NCBI RefSeq assembly: GCF_028858535.1
Contig: NZ_JAPMOU010000027.1
Span: 23,388-87,387 of the forward strand
Reading direction: 5' to 3'
DNA length: 64,000 bases
Source of the DNA: Spartinivicinus poritis
GTDB taxonomy: Bacteria > Pseudomonadota > Gammaproteobacteria > Pseudomonadales > Zooshikellaceae
Shown: piece after piece, positions 8,596 through 18,454 of the stretch
Layout: each line of letters opens with the position of its first letter
Numbering within the stretch: position 1 is the first letter of the stretch
Notes under the pieces: model-generated
Databases searched by the model: none
What the model was told of the DNA's origin: nothing
The model's input: only the letters and a program-made list of their open reading frames with translations
Program-made: the position numbers and the translations under genes

Positions 8596-9027
8596 CTATT
8601 CCGGTGGTGTTTTCTCAATACATTCAATATATCTTTTATAAAGCATTACCTCTTCTGTTTGAATCCGGTGCCCCAAAACTCCAATAATATTACCTAAGGC
8701 TTTGGCAAATTCCATAATTTGATTATCATATTCACCATTTTCAAACTTATCGAAAAAAGTTAATGCATCTTTCGAAATACTCAGCATATCCTGAGCATAG
8801 CCTTCTGCAAGTTCACTAAAGCTATGTTCCATTAAAACAGGGTATAACAGCTCATCCTCTTTTCTTAAGTGAGATAAAATTAATTGCTTTGCCTTATATA
8901 GCTTCGCTTTACAACGAGCAGAGCCAATCCCTTCATACATCGCCTCGTCCAATAAACGCTGAATGACTCTATGCTCAACAATAAAACTATCAATAAGTGC
9001 TTTACCTTGCTTTTCCATAATCAACAT
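8596..9027 (-). CDS. Hemerythrin domain protein
   Basis: A 143-residue protein with the HHE pattern of non-haem di-iron hemerythrins: His in EHRVIQRLL, His and Glu in LSHLRKEDELLYP, and His with Glu in LGHRIQTEEVMLYKRY. Members bind oxygen, iron or nitric oxide products, often in oxidative or nitrosative stress. It is a stand-alone single-domain form. It converges on nemA and shares the spacer terminator region. NsrR is in the same window (60212) but no shared operator was identified. Confidence 0.8.
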   Translation of the reverse strand: MLIMEKQGKALIDSFIVEHRVIQRLLDEAMYEGIGSARCKAKLYKAKQLILSHLRKEDELLYPVLMEHSFSELAEGYAQDMLSISKDALTFFDKFENGEYDNQIMEFAKALGNIIGVLGHRIQTEEVMLYKRYIECIEKTPPE

Positions 9028-9202
9028 AAGCCTTTATTTTCTATAAGCTATATAAGTTAGTATACACTCTCTATTAAAAACCACTAACCGCTTGTAGCTA
9101 ACAGGTAGATAACCCTGCTTTCCCTTCCTAAAAAGCGGTAAGTTAACTTTTGCCCCGTTGCTGATTTCAGCTAAAATGCTCTCAATCAATACACACCTAT
9201 GG

Positions 9203-10555
9203 ATGACAACTGTTGTGGATGACAAGACACTCCAATCGTTAATTGATGCTTTAGCTGTATCACCTGATAACTTACCGCTTACATTAACGGTTTTTCGCGA
9301 AAGCAAACAGTTACATGGTATTGATCAGGCAATTCAGCACCTTAGCCGTGTCACACCTGAGATAGTTACTGATGTTGAGGACCAGTTAACGATTGCCGAA
9401 GCTTACCTGGAAGCTGGGCTGCCAGAAAAAACTAAACAGTTTTGTACCAGTAATACCCCATCAACCCAGCTGTTGCTATGCAAAACTGAGCTTGCCTGCG
9501 GCAATCCAGAGCAAGCCAAAGCTCACTATCAACAGGCCATTCAAGCTAGTTCCGCTTTACAGGATAAAGCATTGGAAACCAGGTTGGGTATGACTGGCAA
9601 CGAACACCAGGAGAGCCGACCCAAGCTCAAAGTCATTGCCAATGATGATACAAATGTAACAGAGCTAAAACGAATTCTGGCCCCAGTAGAAAAACCAGTG
9701 ACTTTTGCTGATGTTGGCGGTTTAGCTGAAGTTAAAAAACAGATTAATAAAAAAATCATTCTCCCCTATCAAAAGCCATCACTCTTTCAGCGTTTTCGCA
9801 AGCGTGTTGGCGGGGGAATTTTGTTATATGGCCCGCCGGGGTGTGGTAAAACCCTGTTAGCCCGTGCAACTGCCGGCGAGTGCCAAGCAAACTTTTTTAA
9901 TGTTGAGCTTGCCGATATTCTGGATATGTATATTGGCGAGTCAGAAAAAAGACTTCACTCTATTTTTGAACAAGCTCGTAATCAGGCACCTGCCGTTATT
10001 TTTTTTGATGAAGTAGAAGCTATTGGCGGTAAACGTCAATATTCAAGGGAGAGCACCTCGTCTAAATTAGTAAGCCAGTTTTTATCTGAGTTAGATGGGT
10101 TTGCCCAAAATAATCATGGGGTCTTGGTGCTTGCCTCAACCAATGTGCCCTGGGCAATTGACTCTGCTTTTTTAAGGCCAGGTCGTTTTGATCGGCTGAT
10201 TTTTATTCCACCACCCGATCAAGCAGCCCGAGAAAATATTCTTAATATTTTACTCAAAGACCGCCCAACTGAAAGCAATTTAAATTTATCCTCTTTGGCA
10301 AAATCTACCAGCGGCTTTTCCGGCGCTGACTTACAAAACCTGGTGGAAACAGCTATCGACAATGCCATTGAAGACTCCATTACCAGCCAAGAGGATGTCC
10401 CACTTAACCAGCAACACCTACAACAAGCCATGGGAGAAGTAAAAGCCACTACCATTGACTGGCTGACTTCAGCTCGCAATTATGCCAAATATGCCAACGA
10501 ATCGGGTTTATATAACGATGTACTAAGCTTCATGAAAAAACATGGAAAATATTAA
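9203..10555 (+). CDS. AAA ATPase, Vps4/katanin-like, with helical-repeat N-terminus
   Basis: About 450 residues. The first 150 are helical and look TPR-like (AEAYLEAGLPEKTKQF). Then a classical AAA module: VTFADVGGLAEVKKQ linker, Walker A GPPGCGKT near residue 210, Walker B FFDEVEA near 267, sensor LASTNVP and arginine-finger region RPGRFDRL. The C-terminus DWLTSARNYAKYANESG then YNDVL resembles the Vps4/katanin tail. Such ATPases remodel protein assemblies. I chose ATG 9203; an in-frame start at 9158 is possible. First gene of a three-gene operon with a membrane protein and a TPR membrane protein, so a membrane-linked remodelling role is inferred. Confidence 0.75.
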   Translation: MTTVVDDKTLQSLIDALAVSPDNLPLTLTVFRESKQLHGIDQAIQHLSRVTPEIVTDVEDQLTIAEAYLEAGLPEKTKQFCTSNTPSTQLLLCKTELACGNPEQAKAHYQQAIQASSALQDKALETRLGMTGNEHQESRPKLKVIANDDTNVTELKRILAPVEKPVTFADVGGLAEVKKQINKKIILPYQKPSLFQRFRKRVGGGILLYGPPGCGKTLLARATAGECQANFFNVELADILDMYIGESEKRLHSIFEQARNQAPAVIFFDEVEAIGGKRQYSRESTSSKLVSQFLSELDGFAQNNHGVLVLASTNVPWAIDSAFLRPGRFDRLIFIPPPDQAARENILNILLKDRPTESNLNLSSLAKSTSGFSGADLQNLVETAIDNAIEDSITSQEDVPLNQQHLQQAMGEVKATTIDWLTSARNYAKYANESGLYNDVLSFMKKHGKY

Positions 10556-10594
10556 ATGCCTAGCCTGAATATTAATCAATAATTAAAATACGCT

Positions 10595-11062
10595 ATGACT
10601 TATACAATACCTGACGAACCAACCCCCACAGCCCAGGCCAAACTGGCTGTCAGGCCAATGTGGCCGTTATTTGCTTTAATGTTTGTCAATACCGGCATTT
10701 CCTGGTTATGGTTTCTTGCCAATGGCTTTTTTCAAGGCAGCCCCTATTTAAAAAAAGAAATCGGCTGGATTATAGTAGGCTTATTAGGCTCTACCCTTGC
10801 TGTATTTGCCATTATTGCCGCGTTTAGCCAAGGTATTATTGATAATACTACTATTCCTTACTTGCTTATCGTGCTGACAGTTTGGAAGCTTGCCATTTCC
10901 TATAAAGTATTTGAGTTACAAAACCGCAGTTTCGAGCTGTTTGAGTATTACCAGGAAACCATCAGTAATGGCGCCATTCCATTTATCGCCATGGTTATTG
11001 TATTTCAACAGTTCTCTCTTCTTCAGCTATTACCCAGCTTTATTTTTTTGGTGTTAAGGTAA
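10595..11062 (+). CDS. Small polytopic membrane protein of the AAA/TPR operon
   Basis: A 155-residue protein with about four hydrophobic segments (near residues 22-42, 58-82, 88-106 and 128-152) and a short polar N-terminus. No family recognised. It starts 39 bases after the AAA ATPase gene and ends two bases before the TPR gene, so it is almost certainly cotranscribed. A role as membrane partner of the ATPase is inference from position only. Confidence 0.65.
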   Translation: MTYTIPDEPTPTAQAKLAVRPMWPLFALMFVNTGISWLWFLANGFFQGSPYLKKEIGWIIVGLLGSTLAVFAIIAAFSQGIIDNTTIPYLLIVLTVWKLAISYKVFELQNRSFELFEYYQETISNGAIPFIAMVIVFQQFSLLQLLPSFIFLVLR

Positions 11063-11064
11063 GT

Positions 11065-11997
11065 ATGAACGACAATCGAATTGAACAGCTGCTTACACTC
11101 GCCGACCAACAACTGCATCATGGTGACACCCATGGTGCCATTGACAGCCTGAAACAGCTCCTGTCTTATGAGCCGGATATCGCTGAAGCCCATGCATTAC
11201 TGGCCATTTGCTTATTTCATAATAAACGTTTGGAAGCAGCCAAGCATGAAGCGGCTATTGCCTTGCGCCTAGCACCAGATTCAGGGTTTTGCCATTATGC
11301 ACAAGGGGTTATCTTAACCGCCGCACGCCAGTTTACTATGGCCGAAGATAATTTAAATCAAGCCTCACAAATAGAGCCTACTAATGCCTCCTATTTATTA
11401 GCAAAAGCCAACCTACTGGAGTTAACTGGACAAACCAAACAGGTGTTACCTATTTTAGAACAAGCCATTGCCATCCAACCCGAGCTGGTCGACTGTCATG
11501 TAGCGCTTGGTGAATATTACGTGGAAAAAGGTGACTATCAACAGGCACAAGCCTATGCAACAGATGCCATGCATTTAGACCCTGATGACCAGGATGCCAT
11601 TACCCTAATGGGATCTATTCATTTACAACTGGGGAATATTCAAGAAGCAAAAGACCACGCATTATGGGCTCTGAGCCATAATGCAATAGCAATAAAGCCA
11701 TTATTCTTAATGAGTGCTATTAAAGCTAAACAAAGTCCCTGGCTAGGATTATGGTGGCATTTCAATAGCTTTATGGCCAAAATTGGTGAAGCAAGACAAA
11801 TTCTTATCCTGATTAGCTTATATTTCCTCTATCGCCTGGGCAATCAATTATTTACTGATTTAGAAATGGGCAGTGCAGCAATTATCAGTACTTTCGCCTG
11901 GCTAGCCTTCTGTATTTATAGTTGGGTTGGTCCCATTATTTTTCAACGCTCACTCGCCAAGGAATTGCAATCATTTTCCTTTAATAAAAAATTTTAA
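11065..11997 (+). CDS. TPR protein with C-terminal membrane segments
   Basis: A 310-residue protein. Residues about 10-215 form successive TPR units, for example AEAHALLAICLFHNKRLEAA, VALGEYYVEKGDYQQAQAYA and ITLMGSIHLQLGNIQEAKDH. Two hydrophobic segments follow (about 242-260 and 268-290), then a short basic tail. TPRs bind protein partners, so with the AAA ATPase and the small membrane protein it may form a membrane-bound complex. Its start lies two bases after the previous stop. I know no named system with this exact gene set. Confidence 0.7.
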   Translation: MNDNRIEQLLTLADQQLHHGDTHGAIDSLKQLLSYEPDIAEAHALLAICLFHNKRLEAAKHEAAIALRLAPDSGFCHYAQGVILTAARQFTMAEDNLNQASQIEPTNASYLLAKANLLELTGQTKQVLPILEQAIAIQPELVDCHVALGEYYVEKGDYQQAQAYATDAMHLDPDDQDAITLMGSIHLQLGNIQEAKDHALWALSHNAIAIKPLFLMSAIKAKQSPWLGLWWHFNSFMAKIGEARQILILISLYFLYRLGNQLFTDLEMGSAAIISTFAWLAFCIYSWVGPIIFQRSLAKELQSFSFNKKF

Positions 11998-12075
11998 GTG
12001 TATTGTCAAAAGTGCATTTTTAGGGGCTTTTAACATTATTTTTCAACATGATAGGTAAAGCAAAAGCCCTTCTGA

Positions 12076-12324
12076 TTATTGAGAAGCAATAATACACTTT
12101 TGCTCTTCTGCTTGTAATTTTCCCCCCTTTAAAGGCCCTGGTTCTACTTGGTTTTCAAACTCAGATCACTGTTTTAAAAACAAAGCTCGCTGTTTAATAA
12201 ATGGAGTCATTACTGCATCCAGATCACCCGCTTGCATCAACCGAAATATAGTACCTTGTTTAGGATATTTATTGTCCAAAAACTCAACTATTTCAAGGAG
12301 AAGGCTGAAGAACTTAAGAAGTTT
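12076..12324 (-). pseudogene. Decayed coding fragment
   Basis: On the minus strand one reading frame from 12324 to 12076 has protein-like content (FLDNKYPKQGTIFRLMQAGD) but no start, and carries an internal TGA at 12166-12168 before a TAA at 12076. A TAG lies directly upstream at 12325. I could not name the parent family. It looks like the remains of a gene rather than a short gene. Confidence 0.35.
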
Positions 12325-12653
12325 CTATCATCGGTACTTTTTTATATTCAGCCTACCTTCATGACTTTGAGCTTTTTATAAAGAAACATAACATTTTCAA
12401 TGATATGCTTCTGAGTGAAATAGAAAACAAAAAAAACGCTATAAATAAAATTAAACCAGAGAATATTATAATACACCAAGTTACTATTATTGAATTAGCA
12501 AAGCTCAATGCGGCAGGTTTATCTCAAGACATTATTGATCACTTAAACAATGAGCCTGTTTTTCCGTATTTTTTCCCATTAAGAGCTACTTGGGATGAGC
12601 TTTCTTCGTTAGAAAACTTAGAAGTACTTACAATAGATAATATGTTTAAGTAG
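12318..12653 (+). pseudogene. Fragment of a possible leucine-rich-repeat protein
   Basis: An open frame from 12318 with an internal ATG at 12405 ends at a TAG (12651). The same frame continues past the stop with GLEELKFLKLLKI, which pairs with LSSLENLEVLTI before the stop as two leucine-rich-repeat-like units. This suggests a longer protein broken by the stop. From the ATG it would be an 82-residue protein. There is no clear ribosome binding site. It could also be a genuine small gene. Confidence 0.35.
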
Positions 12654-12692
12654 TATTCAATAGGGCTTGAAGAATTAAAGTTCTTGAAATTA

Positions 12693-13676
12693 CTAAAAAT
12701 TAAAAGTCAGCTTCTGGTTATCAGTAATCATTTCAACCACAGACTCTTTTTTGTTTTCTGCTAGCGAATAGAATGCATTCTGCCCCGCACTAACCGTAAT
12801 TGATACTCGCTTACCCTTACCGATGTAATCACCATTAACAAAGTGCTCCGCATCATCACGATTACTTAAAATCACCACTTCAAATGCATTAATCCCTAAT
12901 GCCTGATTAATCTGCTCATTAATATCAGCACTAAAGGTACCTGTAAATCGAACATTAACAGCAAACTTAGCATTACCATTCAAGTCTAGTGAAAAACTTA
13001 TATAACTGTGCTCAAGAATGGCTACCTTTGCAACAGGCAAACTTTTCTTCGCTTTAACCAACACCATTTTTTCAAGGGGCACTAACCCCATACAGTCATG
13101 GATACTCACTCGTGTACCACAGCGGAATGAGCCTTTATAATCCATCGTTTTAACTGTCGAGACTTCTTTTGTATAACGCTCTAAAATGAGTTCACGTAAG
13201 GCTAGTAACTGGCTATCTTTTTGACTGCGAGTGCGCTTGAAACTACGCTTCAAGCCATCAAGCTTAGCCGTCAGTTGAGTCAACTGCTCATTAGTCGATG
13301 CCCCGTTTAACTCAAGTCGACTAATATTCGTTGCCAGATCTTCAAGATCTTGAAACAACACTTGAGGGCTACTCTCACTAGATGAGAGTACTTCATTGGT
13401 TATTTCTGCGCGCTTACTCCTAAGTAGTGCAACCTCAAGCTCTTGAATTTTTTGCTTATACTGCTCTTTGGATTCAGATAGACGTCTGGTTTTCTCTTTC
13501 TTTTCAAGCTGTAAGTTACGACGCCTGTTTTGTATCTCATTGATTTCTATCAAAATAGACGCAGTGTCGTACTTTTCATAGATTGCTGCTTTGCTTCTTT
13601 CCTCTTCGACAGTCAGTAACGCACTCTGGGTGTGGAATGTCACCAGCAACAATAACATTCCTAACCATCTCTTCAT
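12693..13676 (-). CDS. Exported coiled-coil protein with PEGA-like C-terminus
   Basis: About 327 residues from the ATG at 13676, which is preferred to the upstream ATG at 13748 because it opens a clean signal peptide (MKRWLGMLLLLVTFHTQSA). Residues about 30-165 are charged and heptad-like (coiled coil). The C-terminal 70 residues, with FVNGDYIGKGKRVSITVSAGQ, resemble a PEGA domain. Two Cys in RCGTRVSIHDC may form a disulphide. It is the last gene of an operon with a chemoreceptor and a periplasmic binding protein, which hints at an envelope role in that signalling unit. Confidence 0.6.
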   Translation of the reverse strand: MKRWLGMLLLLVTFHTQSALLTVEEERSKAAIYEKYDTASILIEINEIQNRRRNLQLEKKEKTRRLSESKEQYKQKIQELEVALLRSKRAEITNEVLSSSESSPQVLFQDLEDLATNISRLELNGASTNEQLTQLTAKLDGLKRSFKRTRSQKDSQLLALRELILERYTKEVSTVKTMDYKGSFRCGTRVSIHDCMGLVPLEKMVLVKAKKSLPVAKVAILEHSYISFSLDLNGNAKFAVNVRFTGTFSADINEQINQALGINAFEVVILSNRDDAEHFVNGDYIGKGKRVSITVSAGQNAFYSLAENKKESVVEMITDNQKLTFNF

Positions 13677-13812
13677 TATTTGCCCCGTGTAATACTCTAA
13701 CTTAATATTGTTATAGAATAGACTAGCTCTGAGCCTAAAATTGGTCAATAAAACATCAGATATCGTAGACTTAGTGACACATAGATGTCGCTTCTATGAG
13801 AGAGATATAAAA

Positions 13813-16710
13813 CTAATTATCTTCTTTAAAGAATGCCATTAATCCTTCTAACTCTTTTGATGCATTATACAGCTCTCGCGAGGCTTTTTGATTTTCAACT
13901 ACATTTGAGTCAATTACAATTATTTCTTTATTAACGTTTTTGATATTCGTATTGACACGAGATGCTTCTTCAGATGATTTCTTAATTAATTCGACAATAG
14001 AAACTATATGCTTTTCACATTCACTAGCATTTTCACTCATGGTTTTGGTTGCTAAAAAATTGTTTTCTATTGATTTAGAAATTTTCTTAAAATTCGAAGT
14101 TACTCTATCTGTGATGGTATCTGCATTTGAGCAAGAGCTTGAAATAGATTCAATATTAGTTGAAACATCTGAAACTGTAGCAGCCTGTTGCATTAACAGT
14201 TTTGCTATTTGAAGGTTATTTTCATTTACCTCTTTTGTCCGTTCAAACGAGTTTTCACAGTTATCCATTACTGATTGTAAACGGGTCTGAGCAACTTTCA
14301 CCAGGCTGGCAAGCCTAGCATTTGCATTCTGCGTTTGAATAGCTAGTTTTTTCATTTCTTCAGCAACAACTCTAAACCCGCCAGACCCTTCTTCTATTTG
14401 ACAAGCCTCAATTGCTGCATTCAAACTAAGCACATTTGATTGAGTAGATATTTCAGATATTTTATCAATAAAGCTAAATATTTCTTCAGTAACATCTTCC
14501 AGCTCATTTAATACATCTAAGGTTAACTGCACACTTGACTGAGATCTTGTTGCAGCTTGACTTGAGTGCTCCGATAAAGCATTTATTTTATTGATATCAT
14601 TTGAATACTGATTTATTTGCTGGGTAACTTTATGGATATTGCTAAAGATATTTTTTAAAATTTGAGCCAACTCATCAACCTCTGAATCACTAAATTTTGA
14701 TAAGTCATCCAAATCTTTTAAAAGATCTACTATTTTATCAATTGATATATTTACTTCTCCTATATTATTAGACGTAGATACCATTGCTTCAGCTACAGAG
14801 GAAACGTTAGTAGCCATAACATTTGAGCTATTGGATATTTCACTAGACTGTGACTTCAAATATTCAGAACTTGAAGCAATTACATTAAATGATTTTGCAA
14901 AACCATCTGCTTGATTTTTTTGCCTAACTGCCAGTTGTTTAGCATTACGAATTACAGATGAAATTTTGTCTTTAAATAAATCTTGAATTGATTTCGCCAT
15001 GACCCCAATTTCATCTTTTGCCTGATAACGACATTTATAACGAAAATTACCTTTAATTAGTTCAGCCATTGTTACTTTAAACTCAATTAAAGGCCTACTA
15101 ATGGAATAAAAAATAACCACCCCAACAACAGATGCAAACAAAAAACTAATAATGCCTAACAATACTTGTACATTTTTCCAAAAAACTGTATTTTTATTAC
15201 TTTCCAGCAATGCCGACTGTACTTCTTCCTCCAAGTTTATTGCTGTATTTTTAATATTTTCATCTAGCAACTCTATCAAGTCATATAAACTACTACTTTC
15301 ATTACCTGTTGATGCAATAAACATTTTACTAATATTTTCAGCTGAAACCAGCTCTCTATTTTTTAATTTGATTAGAGTAGGTAACTTTACTCTTAAAGAA
15401 GATAATACTGATATAATATGATTACTGGCATCGCTTTCTGGCAATGATGAAAGGCCAACTAATGCTTGATCAATATATTCAGTAATATCCACCAATGCGT
15501 ACCTGGTTTGTTTTATTTTTTTACTTAGAAGAACCTCTTTGACTAGTTTCTCTATTTCTAACGCAACAGATTTTATTTGCAACACCAAACTAACAGTCTC
15601 TAGAGACTTTTCTGTTGTATTAGTTAATTCTTCAAGACCAATCTTTATTGAGTTTTGTGCCGAAGCAACTTGAGCCCCAATATTTTCTTCAACTTCATTA
15701 ACATTCACTTCAACTTCAAAGTTAATAGTGTCAAAAACTGCGCTAGAATACTCTTCAAGTTGTTCAAACTCACTGTTAATTTTTTCATAGATATTACTTA
15801 ACTTTATTTCATCCAAGGTTTCTACACCATTTTTTAATTCCCTTTCTTTTTCATCAATAAGCGTGTTAACAATAGTCTTTACCCGATCTAATCTAGCTAA
15901 AAAATCAACAGCAGAGTCTCCTTCGAAAAAACCAGTCAAATTACCTCTTAATCTATCAAATGTATCACTAATATCTATCTCTATATATTTTAATTCATTA
16001 AGTCTCTTAACCAAAAGCAAGTCTTTGCTCTGCAAACCTAATAACATAATTGATTTTTCAATTGCAATTTCTTTTTGCAATACAGACAAAGTATCTTTTG
16101 CACTTGAAGCAAGCAAACTCACTTGATTATTAATAATATATCTATTTTTATCTAATAACTGTTTACTGGAGCTAAATGACGAGGCTGTATTAACTTTCAC
16201 TTCAAATGTCAAAGAGTCAACAAGTGATATAACATTTTCACTAATTACAGAAAAATCATCCCTTAACTCAACAGCTAAACGAGAAAGTTTTTCTTGATAC
16301 GCGATCAAATTACTTTTTTCAATAGCAAGCTTATTTCTAACAAAGCTAATTAACGACAATACTTGTCCACTATCACTAGTAATAGCAGTTAATTTTTCAA
16401 GGTGAGAGTTTATGGCTTTTATATTATTTGCAAAATGAATATCATTAGTTACCGTCCTAATTACACTTAACTGCTGACTTAGAATCTTTTGTTGCTTATT
16501 TGCTATTGAAATGACTTTAGTAGTATCAATCAAACTCTTACCAAGTTGGTTTTGTGCATAGTATCCACCTCCTGCAGTCAACAGTGTCAACATACATAAA
16601 AAAGCAAATCCCCCTATCAACCGCCACCTGATCGAGATATTTTTTAAATAGAATTTATTATGCTTATCCTCTTCATTTCCAGTTAGCTTGGGTTCTTTTT
16701 TATTAGTCAT
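13813..16710 (-). CDS. Methyl-accepting chemotaxis protein with very long helical sensor
   Basis: A 965-residue chemoreceptor. A short cytoplasmic start is followed by TM1 (about 29-50), a periplasmic region of roughly 465 residues predicted as almost all helix, TM2 (about 517-539), a HAMP domain, and the signalling domain. The hairpin tip LNAAIEACQIEEGSGGF near residue 770 is a variant of the usual AAIEAARAGE form. The sensor is far longer than four-helix or Cache sensors and recalls TorS-type helical sensors that read a periplasmic binding protein. The gene directly upstream encodes such a protein, 36 bases away. Ligand unknown. Confidence 0.85.
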   Translation of the reverse strand: MTNKKEPKLTGNEEDKHNKFYLKNISIRWRLIGGFAFLCMLTLLTAGGGYYAQNQLGKSLIDTTKVISIANKQQKILSQQLSVIRTVTNDIHFANNIKAINSHLEKLTAITSDSGQVLSLISFVRNKLAIEKSNLIAYQEKLSRLAVELRDDFSVISENVISLVDSLTFEVKVNTASSFSSSKQLLDKNRYIINNQVSLLASSAKDTLSVLQKEIAIEKSIMLLGLQSKDLLLVKRLNELKYIEIDISDTFDRLRGNLTGFFEGDSAVDFLARLDRVKTIVNTLIDEKERELKNGVETLDEIKLSNIYEKINSEFEQLEEYSSAVFDTINFEVEVNVNEVEENIGAQVASAQNSIKIGLEELTNTTEKSLETVSLVLQIKSVALEIEKLVKEVLLSKKIKQTRYALVDITEYIDQALVGLSSLPESDASNHIISVLSSLRVKLPTLIKLKNRELVSAENISKMFIASTGNESSSLYDLIELLDENIKNTAINLEEEVQSALLESNKNTVFWKNVQVLLGIISFLFASVVGVVIFYSISRPLIEFKVTMAELIKGNFRYKCRYQAKDEIGVMAKSIQDLFKDKISSVIRNAKQLAVRQKNQADGFAKSFNVIASSSEYLKSQSSEISNSSNVMATNVSSVAEAMVSTSNNIGEVNISIDKIVDLLKDLDDLSKFSDSEVDELAQILKNIFSNIHKVTQQINQYSNDINKINALSEHSSQAATRSQSSVQLTLDVLNELEDVTEEIFSFIDKISEISTQSNVLSLNAAIEACQIEEGSGGFRVVAEEMKKLAIQTQNANARLASLVKVAQTRLQSVMDNCENSFERTKEVNENNLQIAKLLMQQAATVSDVSTNIESISSSCSNADTITDRVTSNFKKISKSIENNFLATKTMSENASECEKHIVSIVELIKKSSEEASRVNTNIKNVNKEIIVIDSNVVENQKASRELYNASKELEGLMAFFKEDN

Positions 16711-16746
16711 TAATGACTCTTTAGTATGCTATTAAATAATATCTAC

Positions 16747-18027
16747 TTATAGTTCTTTTGGCTCTAAATATATAGGCATATTAGCTTCACGTCTTACTCT
16801 TTCCCACTCTTCTCTACTTCGAAAAGCTTTATCACCACTCATCTGATCAATTATCTCAAAATAATCTAATTTATATGGATCTGCGTTTACCTCTGCAATT
16901 GTTTTACCACGGACAGCATAAACAGTTTGAATAGATTGATGATCAAAATCTCTCCAATACTGTTCATCTTTAAGTAGTTTGTATTTTCGCCCTTCTAGTG
17001 CAAGTATAACTTTTGCAGGATCAAATGAGCCCGACTTTTCTACTGCTGCTTTGTATTCATACATAATTGTGTATGCCGAAGCACCAGATGTAGAAGGGTA
17101 ACGATTATACTTTTCAGTAAACTTTTTAACGAATGTTTTTCCTTTTTCAGAACCAGTTAGTTCAGGTATTCGCCAACTCCAAGGTAATGCACCTAAAACA
17201 CCCTCCATAGCTTCAGCACCAGCACTTTCTGCCATACCCAGTGTTAAATTAGGAACAACTATCTGTGTGTTTTCTTTTAACCCTTGAGATGTCGCCTCTT
17301 TAAGAGCCATTGCCATATCTTTACCAAATAGCACTAGTACCAGTACATCAGGAGATTTTTTTTTTGCATATTTAATCGCTAATTTGAAATTACTCTTTGT
17401 TGCTGTTGGAAAAGGGGTTTTAATAGAAGCATGTACATTCTTATCCTGAGTGTTGGTAAATATTCTAAATGATGCTTCTGTGGTATGACCCCAAGTATAA
17501 TCTGCTGTAATATAAAAATACTTCTTACCAGAGAAGTTTTTATTCATATAGGAAGCAAGTACTTTGGCTCCAGGCCAAGCGTTATAGCATTCCCTAAACA
17601 TATATCGATGCCCAGATTCTCCTGTTGTTGCTGTAGAATAAGTCAATGTTCCAAAACAAGGGACTTTACTTACTTTACATACTTTTCCAGCAGCAATTGC
17701 AACACCGCTTGAGGAGCCACCAAATATCATTTGCACTCCCTCATCATCAATCAATTCACGCACATTTTTTGTAGCTTGCTTCGCTTTAGATTTTGAATCT
17801 CTCCATAGAATTTCAACTTGCTTGCCTAAAATTCCCCCCATCTGGTTAATTTCTTCTTTAGCCATCTGTGCCGCACGCCACTGATCCAAGCCTTGAACTG
17901 AATAAGGCCCTGTTTTTGGGTAGTTCAAGCCTAGTTTTACCGTATCAGAATAGGTTAAATCTACTTTTATTAACCCAAAAATTAACAATAAAGGAAGAGC
18001 AAAGTTTACTAATTTAATAGTATGCAT
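16747..18027 (-). CDS. Type I periplasmic binding protein (LivJ/urea-type)
   Basis: A 426-residue exported protein of the Peripla_BP_6 class. After the signal peptide come VKLGLNYPKTGPYSVQG, INQMGGILGKQVEI and the GGSSSGVAIAAG ligand loop, with a two-lobed layout. Relatives bind branched amino acids, amides or urea for ABC import. Here no permease or ATPase follows; instead the next gene is a chemoreceptor, so the protein may deliver a ligand signal to it. This gene heads the operon. Ligand not predictable from sequence alone. Confidence 0.8.
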   Translation of the reverse strand: MHTIKLVNFALPLLLIFGLIKVDLTYSDTVKLGLNYPKTGPYSVQGLDQWRAAQMAKEEINQMGGILGKQVEILWRDSKSKAKQATKNVRELIDDEGVQMIFGGSSSGVAIAAGKVCKVSKVPCFGTLTYSTATTGESGHRYMFRECYNAWPGAKVLASYMNKNFSGKKYFYITADYTWGHTTEASFRIFTNTQDKNVHASIKTPFPTATKSNFKLAIKYAKKKSPDVLVLVLFGKDMAMALKEATSQGLKENTQIVVPNLTLGMAESAGAEAMEGVLGALPWSWRIPELTGSEKGKTFVKKFTEKYNRYPSTSGASAYTIMYEYKAAVEKSGSFDPAKVILALEGRKYKLLKDEQYWRDFDHQSIQTVYAVRGKTIAEVNADPYKLDYFEIIDQMSGDKAFRSREEWERVRREANMPIYLEPKEL

Positions 18028-18454
18028 CGAAATGACCTGTTAACTCTAAATAGTTAATTACTATTTAAAACCTATGATTGTGAGTCATAGGCAGATACCA
18101 CTCATCATTTATTAGTAAACCCTAGAACAGATTAACCTTAATTCAAGCGATAGCAGTGACTTATAGCTTCAGATGGATTCATCAGATGCCTTTAACTGCA
18201 TAACATCAGCTAAACTAATAACCCTCAATCATCACGACGAATACTTTTATCTTTAGAACACAAGCGTTTTGTTATCGTCGCTAAACACTAAGAATGGTTT
18301 GAATGCAATGAATACATAGTAGTATGGAGACACTAACTAGAACAATACGATAGGCAATAAACTGCCTTCATTTTTCTTTAGTAAACTTAAAATATTTTTA
18401 TTATAATAACAGAAACTTATGAAGTTCTTCCTTTACTCTAAGTTTTATCTATAA
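18028..18454. other. Intergenic region, no gene seen
   Basis: About 430 bases between the binding-protein operon start and the beta-lactamase terminator. It should contain the promoter of the minus-strand operon. I see no convincing open frame, repeat or RNA gene. Confidence 0.5.

Noticed and set aside
9034..9306. 90-codon open frame on the minus strand
   Set aside because: It overlaps the start of the AAA ATPase gene, has no recognisable content and no ribosome binding site.
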